Below are positions 8,852 to 17,131 of a stretch of 64,000 nucleotides of DNA, piece after piece. The notes beneath the pieces are model-generated. The model was not told the origin of the DNA and ran no database searches. It was given only the letters and a program-made list of their open reading frames with translations. Position numbers and translations under genes: made by a program. This stretch comes from UBA7378 sp049611805 (lineage in GTDB: Bacteria > Pseudomonadota > Alphaproteobacteria > RS24), in contig JBMZAX010000001.1 of the NCBI GenBank assembly GCA_049611805.1, positions 124,001 through 188,000 of the forward strand. The letters are read 5' to 3'. How positions within the stretch are numbered: the first letter of the stretch is position 1; every line of letters begins with the position of its first letter.

Positions 8852-9337
8852 ATGAAAAAACCACGCCTTGATGATATCGACCTGCGGATTATCGACGAAT
8901 TACAGCGCAATGGGCGCATGACAAACGTCGATTTGGCGCGGCGTGTCGGCATTTCTGCGCCGCCGTGCCTGCGCCGCGTGCGGGCATTGGAACAGGCCGG
9001 TTTCATCGCCGGTTATCACGCCAATGTAGACCCCGCGCTTTTGGGCTTTGGCGTGACGGTTTTTGCCATGGTCGGCCTGCACTCACAGGCCGAGGCCGAC
9101 TTGCAAAGCTTTGAAGCGCGGGTGGAAAGCTGGCCGGAAGTGCGCGAATGCCACATGCTGAACGGCGATATTGATTTCATTTTGAAATGCGTGGCGCCCG
9201 ATTTGGCGAGTTTTCAGGATTTTTTGACGCAAAAACTGACCCCGGCCCCGAATGTCGCCAATGTCAAAACATCGCTGACCATCCGCCAGTCAAAAAAACT
9301 GCCCGGCGTGCCAGTGGATTTGGTCAAACAAATTTAA
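8852..9337 (+). CDS. Lrp/AsnC family transcriptional regulator
   Basis: A 161-residue regulator beginning MKKPRLDDIDLRIIDELQRNGR. The winged helix-turn-helix occupies residues ~5-60 (RMTNVDLARRVGISAPPCLRRVRAL), followed by a RAM/AsnC ligand-binding domain (~70-150) that normally forms dimers to octamers and senses amino acids. The reading frame runs 56 codons further upstream, but the ATG at 8852 gives the family N-terminus and has AGGA about 9 bases before it. A 15-bp palindrome lies just upstream. The 3' end overlaps the convergent greA by 14 bp. The effector and regulon are unknown. Confidence 0.9.
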   Translation: MKKPRLDDIDLRIIDELQRNGRMTNVDLARRVGISAPPCLRRVRALEQAGFIAGYHANVDPALLGFGVTVFAMVGLHSQAEADLQSFEARVESWPEVRECHMLNGDIDFILKCVAPDLASFQDFLTQKLTPAPNVANVKTSLTIRQSKKLPGVPVDLVKQI

Positions 9338-9797
9338 CGTCAAGAATTTCGTAAGATTTGCCGCCGCCCGGTGTGTTGACCTCCACGCTGTCGCCGACTT
9401 CCTTGCTGATCAGCGCGCGCGCAATCGGCGAGGCAATGGAGATTTTGCCCTCTTCGACATTGGCCTCATATTCGCCGACAATCTGGTAGGTCACTTCGGC
9501 CTCGGTGTCTTCGTCAACGAGGTCAACCGTGGCCCCGAATTTCACCCGCGCGCCATTGAGCGCGCCGACATCAATGACATCCGCCCGGTTCAAAACATCT
9601 TCAAGTTCCATCACGCGGCCTTCATTGTGGCTTTGCTGCTCTTTGGCGGCGTGATATTCGGCATTTTCAGACAGATCGCCATGCGCGCGCGCTTCGGCAA
9701 TCGCCTTGATAATGCGCTGGCGCTCCGGCCCCTTTAGCTTTTTAACCTCCGCATCAAGTGCGGCATAGCCGTCGGCTGTCATTGGAACTTTTTCCAT
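9324..9797 (-). CDS. greA: Transcription elongation factor GreA
   Basis: A 157-residue GreA, the usual length. The N-terminal antiparallel coiled coil contains the acidic tip ARAHGDLSENAEYHAAKE that reaches the RNA polymerase active site, and the C-terminal FKBP-like domain contains ISIASPIARALI. GreA stimulates cleavage of backtracked transcripts. The start at 9797 (MEKVPMTADG) is preferred to an upstream ATG because of GAGGG about 5-6 bases before it. The gene follows carB on the same strand after 108 bp, an arrangement common in alphaproteobacteria. Its end overlaps the end of the lrp-type gene on the other strand. Confidence 0.96.
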   Translation of the reverse strand: MEKVPMTADGYAALDAEVKKLKGPERQRIIKAIAEARAHGDLSENAEYHAAKEQQSHNEGRVMELEDVLNRADVIDVGALNGARVKFGATVDLVDEDTEAEVTYQIVGEYEANVEEGKISIASPIARALISKEVGDSVEVNTPGGGKSYEILDVKFV

Positions 9798-9905
9798 TTT
9801 TCCCTCATTCTCGCGTTTTCCCACCGGAAAGTGCGACATCTCCAACATGTTCCACAAATTCTCGGAAATAGGCAATAGCCAGATGGCCTTGGTTGGGTGT
9901 TTGGC

Positions 9906-12900
9906 CTAATTGCCGGTATCGGCATAATCCTGCAACGACCTGACGCCCAGTTTCTGCGCGGACAGGGCGCGAATGGCGGCAATGGCGGCTTCGGCACCGG
10001 CCATGGTCGTATAATAGGGAATTTTCATGACCAGCGCCGTGCGCCGGATGGATTTGCTGTCGGCCAATGATTGTTCGCCTTCGGTCGTATTGACGACAAG
10101 CTGAACATCGCCGTTTTTCATGGCATCGACAATATGCGGGCGGCCTTCCAGAACCTTGTTGATCGGCGCAACATCAAGCCCCTGTTCGGCCAGAAAAGCC
10201 GCCGTGCCGCGCGTGGCAATCACTTTGAAGCCCATATTGAGAAGCGATTGCGCGGGCAAAATCGCGCGTTGCTTGTCGTTTTCCCTGACGGAGACAAACG
10301 CCGTGCCGGTTTCCGGCAAAACCGTGCCGCCGCCCAGCTGGCTTTTGGCAAAGGCCAGCGCAAAATTCGTGTCCAGCCCCATCACTTCGCCCGTCGAGCG
10401 CATTTCAGGGCCCAGCACCGTATCCACGCCGGGGAAGCGGGCAAACGGGAACACCGCTTCCTTGACGGCGATATGGTCGTAAGGTTGCAAGTCGAGGCCG
10501 AATTCCGACAATTTGCTGCCGGCCATTAACCGCGCGGCAATCTTGGCAATCGGACGCCCCAGAACTTTCGCCACAAACGGAACCGTGCGGCTGGCGCGCG
10601 GATTGGCTTCGATCACATAAATCGTGTCGCCCTGCACGGCAAATTGCACATTCATCAGCCCCACAACATTGAGCGCCTTTGCCATGGCGCTGGCCTGACG
10701 GGTCAGCTCGTCAATAATGTTTTGAGAAAGCGAATGCGGCGGCATGGAACACGCACTGTCGCCCGAATGCACACCGGCTTCTTCGATATGTTCGAGAATG
10801 CCGGCCACCACCACTTCGTCGCCGTCGCACAAAACATCGACATCCAGTTCCGTGGCATCGCGCAAATAGCCGTCAATCAAAACCGGACTGTCGCCCGACA
10901 CAATCACCGCCTCGCGCATATAGCGGTCAAGCTGGGCATCGCCGGAAACAATTTCCATTGCCCGTCCGCCCAGCACATAAGACGGTCGGGTGACAACCGG
11001 AAAGCCGATATTGGCGGCAATGGCGTGGGCTTCCTCGGCACTGCGGGCAATGCCATTGGGGGGTTGTTTCAGGTCGAGCCGGTCGAGCAGGTCTTTGAAG
11101 CGGTCGCGGTCTTCGGCCAAATCAATCGCATCCGGTGAGGTGCCCAAAATGGGAATGCCCGCGCGCTCAAGCGCTTGCGAGAGTTTGAGCGGTGTTTGCC
11201 CGCCAAATTGCACAATCACGCCCAGCAATTCGCCCGCCGCCATTTCACACGCCAGCAATTCGAGAACATCTTCCTGTGTCAGCGGCTCGAAATACAAGCG
11301 GTCGGAAGTGTCATAGTCAGTGGAAACGGTTTCCGGATTGCAATTGACCATAATGCTTTCAATATCGGCATCATCCAGCGCAAAGGCCGCATGGCAGCAG
11401 CAATAATCAAATTCAATGCCTTGCCCGATGCGGTTCGGCCCGCCGCCCAGAATAACGGCCTTCGGGCGCGTCGTCGGCTCGGACTCGGCCTGGGGCGCAA
11501 ATGGCGAGGGTTCATCATAGCTAGAATAGAGATAGGGCGTGCCGGCCGCAAATTCCGCCGCGCAGGTGTCAATGCGGCGGAAATAGGGGCGTATGTCCAG
11601 CTTGTGGCGCGCCGCGCGCGCGGTGTCTTCATCCGTGCCGGCCAGTTCGCCCAGCCGCGCATCGGAAAAGCCCATAGCTTTCACATGGCGCATCGCTTCG
11701 GGCGTGTCGGGCAGGCCGCGTTCGGCGACCAAGGCTTCGGTATCGACGATTTCTTTGATTTGGCGCACGAACCACGGGTCGAAATGCGACAGCGCGCAAA
11801 CCTCCTCAACCGACATGTTTTGCCGCAGCGCATGGGCGACCATCAGCAGGCGCGACGGGGTGGCCGTCGTCAAGGCGGCGCGCAACTCGTCCATATCGCC
11901 GCTGTCGTCGGCCATGGGTGCGCCCTCCGGCGTGTTCAAACCGGTCAGGCCGGTTTCCAGCGAGCGCAAGGCTTTTTGCAAGGATTCCTGAAAATTGCGG
12001 CCAATGGCCATGGCCTCGCCGACCGATTTCATCGCCGTTGTCAGCAAGGGCTCGGCACCGGGAAATTTCTCAAACGCAAAACGCGGAATTTTCGTCACCA
12101 CATAATCAATGGTCGGCTCGAAACTGGCCGGGGTGACGCCGGTAATGTCGTTCATCAGCTCATCCAGCGTGTAGCCGACAGCGAGTTTTGCGGCGACTTT
12201 GGCAATCGGAAAGCCGGTCGCTTTTGAGGCCAATGCCGATGAGCGCGACACACGCGGGTTCATTTCAATGACCACAAGGCGGCCATCCGCCGGATTGACG
12301 GCAAATTGCACATTTGAGCCGCCGGTCTCCACACCGATTTCGCGCAACACCGCAATTGAGGCATTGCGCATGATTTGATATTCGCGGTCGGTGAGTGTCA
12401 GCGCCGGTGCGACGGTAATGCTGTCGCCCGTATGCACGCCCATCGGGTCAACATTTTCAATCGAGCAGATGATGATGCAATTGTCGGCGCGGTCGCGCAC
12501 GACCTCCATTTCATATTCTTTCCAGCCCAGAACGCTCTCTTCAATCAGCACTTCGGTCGCCGGTGATGCGTCCAGACCGGATTCGACAATGGCGATAAAT
12601 TCTTCACGGTTATACGCAACCCCGCCGCCCGTGCCGCCCAGCGTGAAAGACGGGCGAATGATGGTCGGCAGGCCGACCTTTTCCAGTCCCTCAAGGGCTT
12701 CTTCCACCGTATGGGCGATCGCCGAGCGCGGGCTTTCCAGCCCGATGCGATCCATTGCTTCGCGGAACAGCAAGCGGTCTTCGGCCATGTTGATGGCATC
12801 GAGATCGGCACCGATAAGCTGCACACCATATTTTTCCAGCGTGCCGTCACCGGCCAGAGCAATTGCGGTATTGAGCGCCGTTTGCCCGCCCATGGTAGGC

Positions 12901-13160
12901 AAAATGGCGTCCGGTTTTTCTTTTTCGATAATGCGCGCGACCACTTCCGGCGTAATGGGCTCGACATAAGTAGCATCGGCCAGATCCGGATCGGTCATGA
13001 TGGTGGCGGGGTTCGAATTGACCAATATGACGCGGTAGCCCTCTTCGCGCAGGGCCTTGCAGGCTTGTGTGCCCGAATAGTCAAATTCGCAAGCCTGCCC
13101 GATAACAATCGGGCCGGCGCCAATAATCATGATGCTTGAAATATCGGTGCGCTTTGCCAT
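9906..13160 (-). CDS. carB: Carbamoyl-phosphate synthase large subunit
   Basis: A 1084-residue large subunit, full length. Two homologous ATP-grasp halves are visible: the first with MIIGAGPIVIGQACEFDYSG and EEGYRVILVNSNPATIMTD, the second with VILGGGPNRIGQGIEFDY and the NCNPETVSTDYD segment. A C-terminal MGS-like allosteric domain contains LLNMGFKVIATRGTAAFLAEQG. With CarA it makes carbamoyl phosphate from glutamine-derived ammonia, bicarbonate and two ATP, feeding pyrimidine and arginine synthesis. The ATG shares its A with the carA TAA stop (TAATG), so translation is probably coupled. An upstream in-frame ATG at 13280 lies within carA and is rejected. Confidence 0.97.
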   Translation of the reverse strand: MAKRTDISSIMIIGAGPIVIGQACEFDYSGTQACKALREEGYRVILVNSNPATIMTDPDLADATYVEPITPEVVARIIEKEKPDAILPTMGGQTALNTAIALAGDGTLEKYGVQLIGADLDAINMAEDRLLFREAMDRIGLESPRSAIAHTVEEALEGLEKVGLPTIIRPSFTLGGTGGGVAYNREEFIAIVESGLDASPATEVLIEESVLGWKEYEMEVVRDRADNCIIICSIENVDPMGVHTGDSITVAPALTLTDREYQIMRNASIAVLREIGVETGGSNVQFAVNPADGRLVVIEMNPRVSRSSALASKATGFPIAKVAAKLAVGYTLDELMNDITGVTPASFEPTIDYVVTKIPRFAFEKFPGAEPLLTTAMKSVGEAMAIGRNFQESLQKALRSLETGLTGLNTPEGAPMADDSGDMDELRAALTTATPSRLLMVAHALRQNMSVEEVCALSHFDPWFVRQIKEIVDTEALVAERGLPDTPEAMRHVKAMGFSDARLGELAGTDEDTARAARHKLDIRPYFRRIDTCAAEFAAGTPYLYSSYDEPSPFAPQAESEPTTRPKAVILGGGPNRIGQGIEFDYCCCHAAFALDDADIESIMVNCNPETVSTDYDTSDRLYFEPLTQEDVLELLACEMAAGELLGVIVQFGGQTPLKLSQALERAGIPILGTSPDAIDLAEDRDRFKDLLDRLDLKQPPNGIARSAEEAHAIAANIGFPVVTRPSYVLGGRAMEIVSGDAQLDRYMREAVIVSGDSPVLIDGYLRDATELDVDVLCDGDEVVVAGILEHIEEAGVHSGDSACSMPPHSLSQNIIDELTRQASAMAKALNVVGLMNVQFAVQGDTIYVIEANPRASRTVPFVAKVLGRPIAKIAARLMAGSKLSEFGLDLQPYDHIAVKEAVFPFARFPGVDTVLGPEMRSTGEVMGLDTNFALAFAKSQLGGGTVLPETGTAFVSVRENDKQRAILPAQSLLNMGFKVIATRGTAAFLAEQGLDVAPINKVLEGRPHIVDAMKNGDVQLVVNTTEGEQSLADSKSIRRTALVMKIPYYTTMAGAEAAIAAIRALSAQKLGVRSLQDYADTGN

Positions 13161-14317
13161 TACTGCTCCATTGCTGCTGTAAAGCGGTCGAAGAGATAGT
13201 GACTGTCCTGCGGGCCCGGTGAGGCTTCCGGATGGTATTGCACGGAAAATACCGGACGGTCTTTCAGCTTGATGCCGCAATTTGTCCCGTCAAACAGGCT
13301 GACATGGGTTTCGGCAACCGTGTCGGGCAGGGTTTCGCGGTCAACGGTAAAGCCGTGATTCATCGAGGTAATTTCAACCTTGCCGGTTTCGATATCTTTC
13401 ACCGGATGATTGGCACCATGATGGCCTTGTTTCATTTTCTGTGTTTGCGCGCCCAGTGCCAGCGCCAGCATTTGATGGCCCAGACATATGCCGAAAACCG
13501 GCAGGCCGCTGTCGACCAGCGCGCTGATTTGGGCAACCGCATAAGCGCCCGTGGCCGCCGGATCGCCGGGGCCGTTTGACAGAAATATGCCGTCGGGTTT
13601 GAGCGCCATAATATCACCGGCCGCGGTGCTTGCCGGCACAACCGTGACGCGGCACCCCACCGATGCCAGACAGCGCAGAATATTTTTCTTAATGCCGAAA
13701 TCAAGCGCGACGACATGGTGGCGGGCGGTTTCTTCGCTAAAGCCTTCCGGCCAGTGCCAGCGGCCTTGCGCCCAGTCATAATTTTCCGCGCTGGTGACAC
13801 GGCCGGCAAGGTCGGCCCCTTCAAGGCCCGTAAAATCTTTCAATTCGGCGGCCAGCGCCGCTTCATCGAACTTGCCGTCGGGCGCGTGCGCCAGCACGGC
13901 ATTGAACATGCCATGGTCGCGAATGCGGGTGGTGATGGCGCGCGTATCGACCCCGCTAATGCCGATAATCTGTTGCGCCGCCAGCCAGTCGCTCAAATGC
14001 TCCTGCGCGCGGAAATTAGACGGATCGCTCACGCGCTCGCGCACAATAATGCCCCGCGCGGCTTCGGCTTGCGCGGTGTTTGAGGTTTCGATATCTGCCG
14101 GATTAACCCCGACATTGCCGATATGGGGAAAGGTGAAAGCCACAATCTGGCCGGCATAGGAGGGGTCGGTGATGATTTCCTGATAGCCGGACATTGCCGT
14201 GTTGAAACACACCTCGCCCAGCGTGTGGCCGGTGGCGCCAAACCCGTGCCCGTAAATTTTCGTGCCGTCGGCGGCCAGCAAAAGCGCGGTTTTTGTTTCA
14301 GAGGGCCAGACACTCAT
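13160..14317 (-). CDS. carA: Carbamoyl-phosphate synthase small (glutaminase) subunit
   Basis: A 385-residue small subunit. The N-terminal CPSase_sm domain (~residues 8-140) precedes a class I glutamine amidotransferase with nucleophile Cys278 in VFGICLGHQML and the His/Glu pair in QYHPEASPG near the C-terminus. It hydrolyses glutamine and passes ammonia to CarB. GGAG precedes the start by about 8 bases. The start codon overlaps the TGA of a 34-codon upstream ORF (ATGA). The upstream leader also holds a GC-rich hairpin followed by a T run, suggesting control before or during translation. Confidence 0.97.
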   Translation of the reverse strand: MSVWPSETKTALLLAADGTKIYGHGFGATGHTLGEVCFNTAMSGYQEIITDPSYAGQIVAFTFPHIGNVGVNPADIETSNTAQAEAARGIIVRERVSDPSNFRAQEHLSDWLAAQQIIGISGVDTRAITTRIRDHGMFNAVLAHAPDGKFDEAALAAELKDFTGLEGADLAGRVTSAENYDWAQGRWHWPEGFSEETARHHVVALDFGIKKNILRCLASVGCRVTVVPASTAAGDIMALKPDGIFLSNGPGDPAATGAYAVAQISALVDSGLPVFGICLGHQMLALALGAQTQKMKQGHHGANHPVKDIETGKVEITSMNHGFTVDRETLPDTVAETHVSLFDGTNCGIKLKDRPVFSVQYHPEASPGPQDSHYLFDRFTAAMEQ

Positions 14318-14418
14318 GAGCGGGGCTCCATGCGTGCGAGAGTGCCAAAATCGGGCTCAGCAAAAACAGGCCCTGCATCGTGCGAAGCAGGGAAACAGAG
14401 GGTTGATTGCGCTTTCAT
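14314..14418 (-). CDS. Small upstream ORF (candidate carA leader peptide)
   Basis: A 34-codon ORF begins at ATG 14418 with AGGA five bases upstream and ends at TGA 14316-14314, overlapping the carA ATG as ATGA. The peptide starts MKAQSTLCFPASHDAG and ends ARMEPRS. It is not rich in arginine or any other amino acid that would point to classical attenuation. A hairpin (CCCTGC/GCAGGG arms) and a five-T run lie inside it, so ribosome passage could affect transcription or carA translation. It could also be chance, since no homologue can be checked here. The overlap, ribosome site and position make it worth recording. Confidence 0.4.
   Translation of the reverse strand: MKAQSTLCFPASHDAGPVFAEPDFGTLARMEPRS
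14362..14392 (-). promoter_or_regulatory. Hairpin plus T-run in the carA leader (possible attenuator)
   Basis: Read on the minus strand, CCCTGC (14392-14387) pairs with GCAGGG (14376-14371) across a 10-base loop. CCTG and then TTTTT (14366-14362) follow, 45 bases before the carA start. The GGG of the second arm could also pair with a GCCC at 14356-14353, giving a weaker, mutually exclusive structure. The six-pair stem is short for a full terminator, so attenuation is only a hypothesis. Confidence 0.35.
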
Positions 14419-14730
14419 AAAAATCCTACCGGAAGAAATTTGTCACCAGCCAAATTGACGGGAAGCTATAGAAATGAACAGGGTGGGTCAAGCGTGAGAG
14501 CCAAGATTCCGGTGATTAAAATTTGCCATAAAAGACAGCGGGTTATCGGCTGAATTTTGCGCCCAAACAGGCAAAAATTCACATCCGGCCATTCGGCGTC
14601 GGTCAAACGCCCAAGCGCGAACAGATTCGCAAAATACCGGTCGGAAATAATCGCCTCGATATTATTGTCACCCCGATGCTTTTCTTGTACACCAGTCCGA
14701 TAGCTTTCGCCGGGCAGGGAGAATGTACCG
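14419..14730. other. Intergenic region between carA leader and yqeY
   Basis: A divergent spacer of about 310 bp. On the minus strand a TTGACC (14491-14486) and TATAGC (14470-14465), 15 bases apart, form a weak candidate carAB promoter. On the plus side I see no clear promoter beyond a TTGTCA-like element about 60 bases before yqeY. A 93-codon minus-strand frame crosses the region (14466-14747), but it overlaps the yqeY start, has no recognisable domain and is not called a gene. Confidence 0.4.
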
Positions 14731-15183
14731 ATGCATGAGCGTTTCAACGAAGCTCTAAAGGTTGCGTTAAAAAGTCAGGATAAGGTTCGTATTTCCACCT
14801 TGCGTCTCATCAATGCGGCGATCAAGGATCGCGACATTGCAGACCGGACGGATAATGGCGGCGCGGGCGTGTCGGAAGAGGTCGTTCTAGAAATTCTGGC
14901 AAAAATGATAAAGCAACGTCAAGAAAGCCTGTCGGCCTATGAAGAGGCCGGTCGCCTTGATTTGGCCGATCAGGAACGCAGCGAAATTGCCATTATCAAG
15001 GAATTTATGCCGCGCCAGCTTGAAGATGATGAAATCATCGCCGCGGTTGATGCCGCACTCGCCGAAGTGGAGGCGCAGACGCTGAAAGATATGGGCAAGG
15101 TGATGGGGCTGCTGAAACAAAAATATACCGGCCAGATGGATTTCGGCAAAGCCGGTGCGCGGGTCAAGGAAAAGCTCGGCTGA
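14731..15183 (+). CDS. GatB/YqeY domain-containing protein
   Basis: A 150-residue YqeY-family protein: an all-helical N-terminal domain beginning MHERFNEALKVALKSQDK, the family segment ERSEIAIIKEFMPRQLEDDEI (~85-105), and a small C-terminal domain related to the GatB tail (KDMGKVMGLLKQKYTGQMD). The GatB tail binds tRNA in the Glu/Asp-tRNA amidotransferase, but the role of free-standing YqeY is not settled. GGGAG precedes the start. In many alphaproteobacteria this gene sits directly upstream of dnaG-rpoD, as here. Confidence 0.9.
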   Translation: MHERFNEALKVALKSQDKVRISTLRLINAAIKDRDIADRTDNGGAGVSEEVVLEILAKMIKQRQESLSAYEEAGRLDLADQERSEIAIIKEFMPRQLEDDEIIAAVDAALAEVEAQTLKDMGKVMGLLKQKYTGQMDFGKAGARVKEKLG

Positions 15184-15248
15184 TATTTTGCACAAGTTTG
15201 GTCGTGCCACGGGGTGGCATTCCAATGCCGATAGCCTAAACTGGCGCC

Positions 15249-17111
15249 ATGGCTTTTCCGCAAAACTTCCTCCAAGAAATCAAGAACCGGATTTCCGTAT
15301 CGGATGTGGTTGGCCGTAAGGTCAAATTGCAACGGCGCGGGCGGGAATTTGTCGGCCTCAGCCCCTTCAAGCCGGAGCGCACGCCCTCTTTTACCGTTAA
15401 TGATGACAAGCAATTCTATCATTGCTTTTCGACCGGCAAGCACGGCTCGGTTTTCGATTTCCTGATGGAAACCGAAGGTTTGAGCTTTCTTGAATCCGTC
15501 GAGGCGCTGGCGCGTCAGGCCGGTTTGCAAATGCCGCAAAACGACCCGAAATCGGCGGAAAAAGCGCGCCGACAGGCCTCTCTTATTGATGTCACACAGG
15601 CCGCCGCGACATGGTTTGGCGCGCAATTGGCGAAGTCGCACGGGGCGGATGCGCGCAGCTATCTTGAAAAGCGCGGTGTCAGCGATGCGCTGGTGCGCGA
15701 ATTTGGACTGGGGTTTGCACCGGCGGCACGGCGCGGGCTGGTTGAGCATTTGCAGGCGCGCGACATGACAATCGACATGATTGTCGAGGCCGGACTTGCC
15801 ATTAAGCCCGATGATGGCGGCGCGCCCTATGACCGCTTCCGCGACCGCATTATATTTCCCATTCAAGATGCGCGCGGGCGGGTCATCGCTTTTGGCGGGC
15901 GGGCCATGCAGGCAGATGCGCGCGCCAAATATCTGAACTCGCCGGAAACGCCGCTTTTCCATAAAAGCTCGGTTCTGTTCAATTTTGCCCGTGCGCGCCA
16001 ACCGGCCTATGACACGAAATCCGTGCTGGTGGCCGAAGGCTATATGGATGTTATCGGCCTTGCGCGCGCCGGCATTGCCCATGCCGTCGCCCCGCTGGGC
16101 ACGGCGATTACCGAAGAGCAAATCAGGCTGTTATGGCGGCTTGCGCCGGAACCGGTCATGTGTCTTGACGGGGATCAGGCGGGATTGCGCGCGGCTTACC
16201 GGGCGATTGACCGCGCCTTGCCCCTGTTGACGGCGGGCTATTCCTTGCGGTTTGCCATGTTGCCTGCGGGCAAAGACCCCGATGATCTGGTGGCCGAGGG
16301 GGGTGCCGATGCGGTGCAAAATGTCATCGGGCGCGCGCTTTCCATGATTGATTTGCTGTGGGAGCGCGAGGTTGAAACCGCGCCGTGGGACACGCCCGAA
16401 CGCGCCGCGGCATTAAAAAAACGCCTGCGCGCCGCCGTTCAGCAGATAAATGATGCAGATGTGCGCGCCTTGTACGCGCAGGAGATTAAAACCCGCCTCG
16501 ACCGGCTGTTGGGCGAACAGGGCGTGCCCTATCGCGCAACCGGCGACCGGTCAGGCCCACCGCACCGCCAGTCCTGGCGGCGGCAGTCGGCAAAAAGCGA
16601 AACGCGCCGCTCGACCATTGCCCAGGGCAATGGCATGCCGCCACGCGAGGCGCTGATTGTGCTGTGCGTCATCAACCATCCCGATTTGATGCAAAAACAC
16701 CGCGATCTGTTTGAAACCCTTATTTTTGAGACAGCCGGCCTCGACAAGCTGCGTTTCCATATTATTGACTATGCCGACCGGCAGGCTGACCCTGCCGAAG
16801 GGCTTGACAAGGGCGGTTTGACTGGGCATTTAGATGCGCTTGGAGAAAGCGCACTGGTTGACCAGTTGCGACAAATGCCGGAGGCGTTGACAATGGGTTT
16901 TGTGCGGCAAGACAGCGCATTGGAGATTGTCGAGGCCGGATGGCTTGAAGTTGTCGGCGTTCACCATACATTAAAGACATTGATGGACGAACGTGCCGAA
17001 GCCGAGGCCGATTTTGCCGTCGACAGCACACAGGAAAACTTTGAACGTCTCAGCGCAATTGTAAACCAGATCGCCGCGCTTGAGAGAAGCACTACGACAA
17101 CGTTAACGTGA
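15249..17111 (+). CDS. dnaG: DNA primase
   Basis: A 620-residue primase. The N-terminal zinc-ribbon position (about residues 36-62) reads GLSPFKPERTPSF then YHCFSTGKHG, so most of the usual Cys/His zinc ligands are replaced, a change also known in related alphaproteobacteria. The TOPRIM catalytic core follows, with VLVAEGYMDVIGL (~260) and the metal-binding LDGDQAGLRA (~306-315). The C-terminal ~170 residues form the DnaB helicase-interaction region. DnaG lays RNA primers at the replication fork. It sits in the yqeY-dnaG-rpoD block, with rpoD starting 20 bp after its stop. Confidence 0.96.
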   Translation: MAFPQNFLQEIKNRISVSDVVGRKVKLQRRGREFVGLSPFKPERTPSFTVNDDKQFYHCFSTGKHGSVFDFLMETEGLSFLESVEALARQAGLQMPQNDPKSAEKARRQASLIDVTQAAATWFGAQLAKSHGADARSYLEKRGVSDALVREFGLGFAPAARRGLVEHLQARDMTIDMIVEAGLAIKPDDGGAPYDRFRDRIIFPIQDARGRVIAFGGRAMQADARAKYLNSPETPLFHKSSVLFNFARARQPAYDTKSVLVAEGYMDVIGLARAGIAHAVAPLGTAITEEQIRLLWRLAPEPVMCLDGDQAGLRAAYRAIDRALPLLTAGYSLRFAMLPAGKDPDDLVAEGGADAVQNVIGRALSMIDLLWEREVETAPWDTPERAAALKKRLRAAVQQINDADVRALYAQEIKTRLDRLLGEQGVPYRATGDRSGPPHRQSWRRQSAKSETRRSTIAQGNGMPPREALIVLCVINHPDLMQKHRDLFETLIFETAGLDKLRFHIIDYADRQADPAEGLDKGGLTGHLDALGESALVDQLRQMPEALTMGFVRQDSALEIVEAGWLEVVGVHHTLKTLMDERAEAEADFAVDSTQENFERLSAIVNQIAALERSTTTTLT

Positions 17112-17131
17112 GAGGGGTCACGCGAACTAAG

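Noticed and set aside
14466..14747. 93-codon minus-strand ORF in the carA-yqeY spacer
   Set aside because: It overlaps the yqeY start, has no domain or convincing ribosome site, and the composition looks non-coding.
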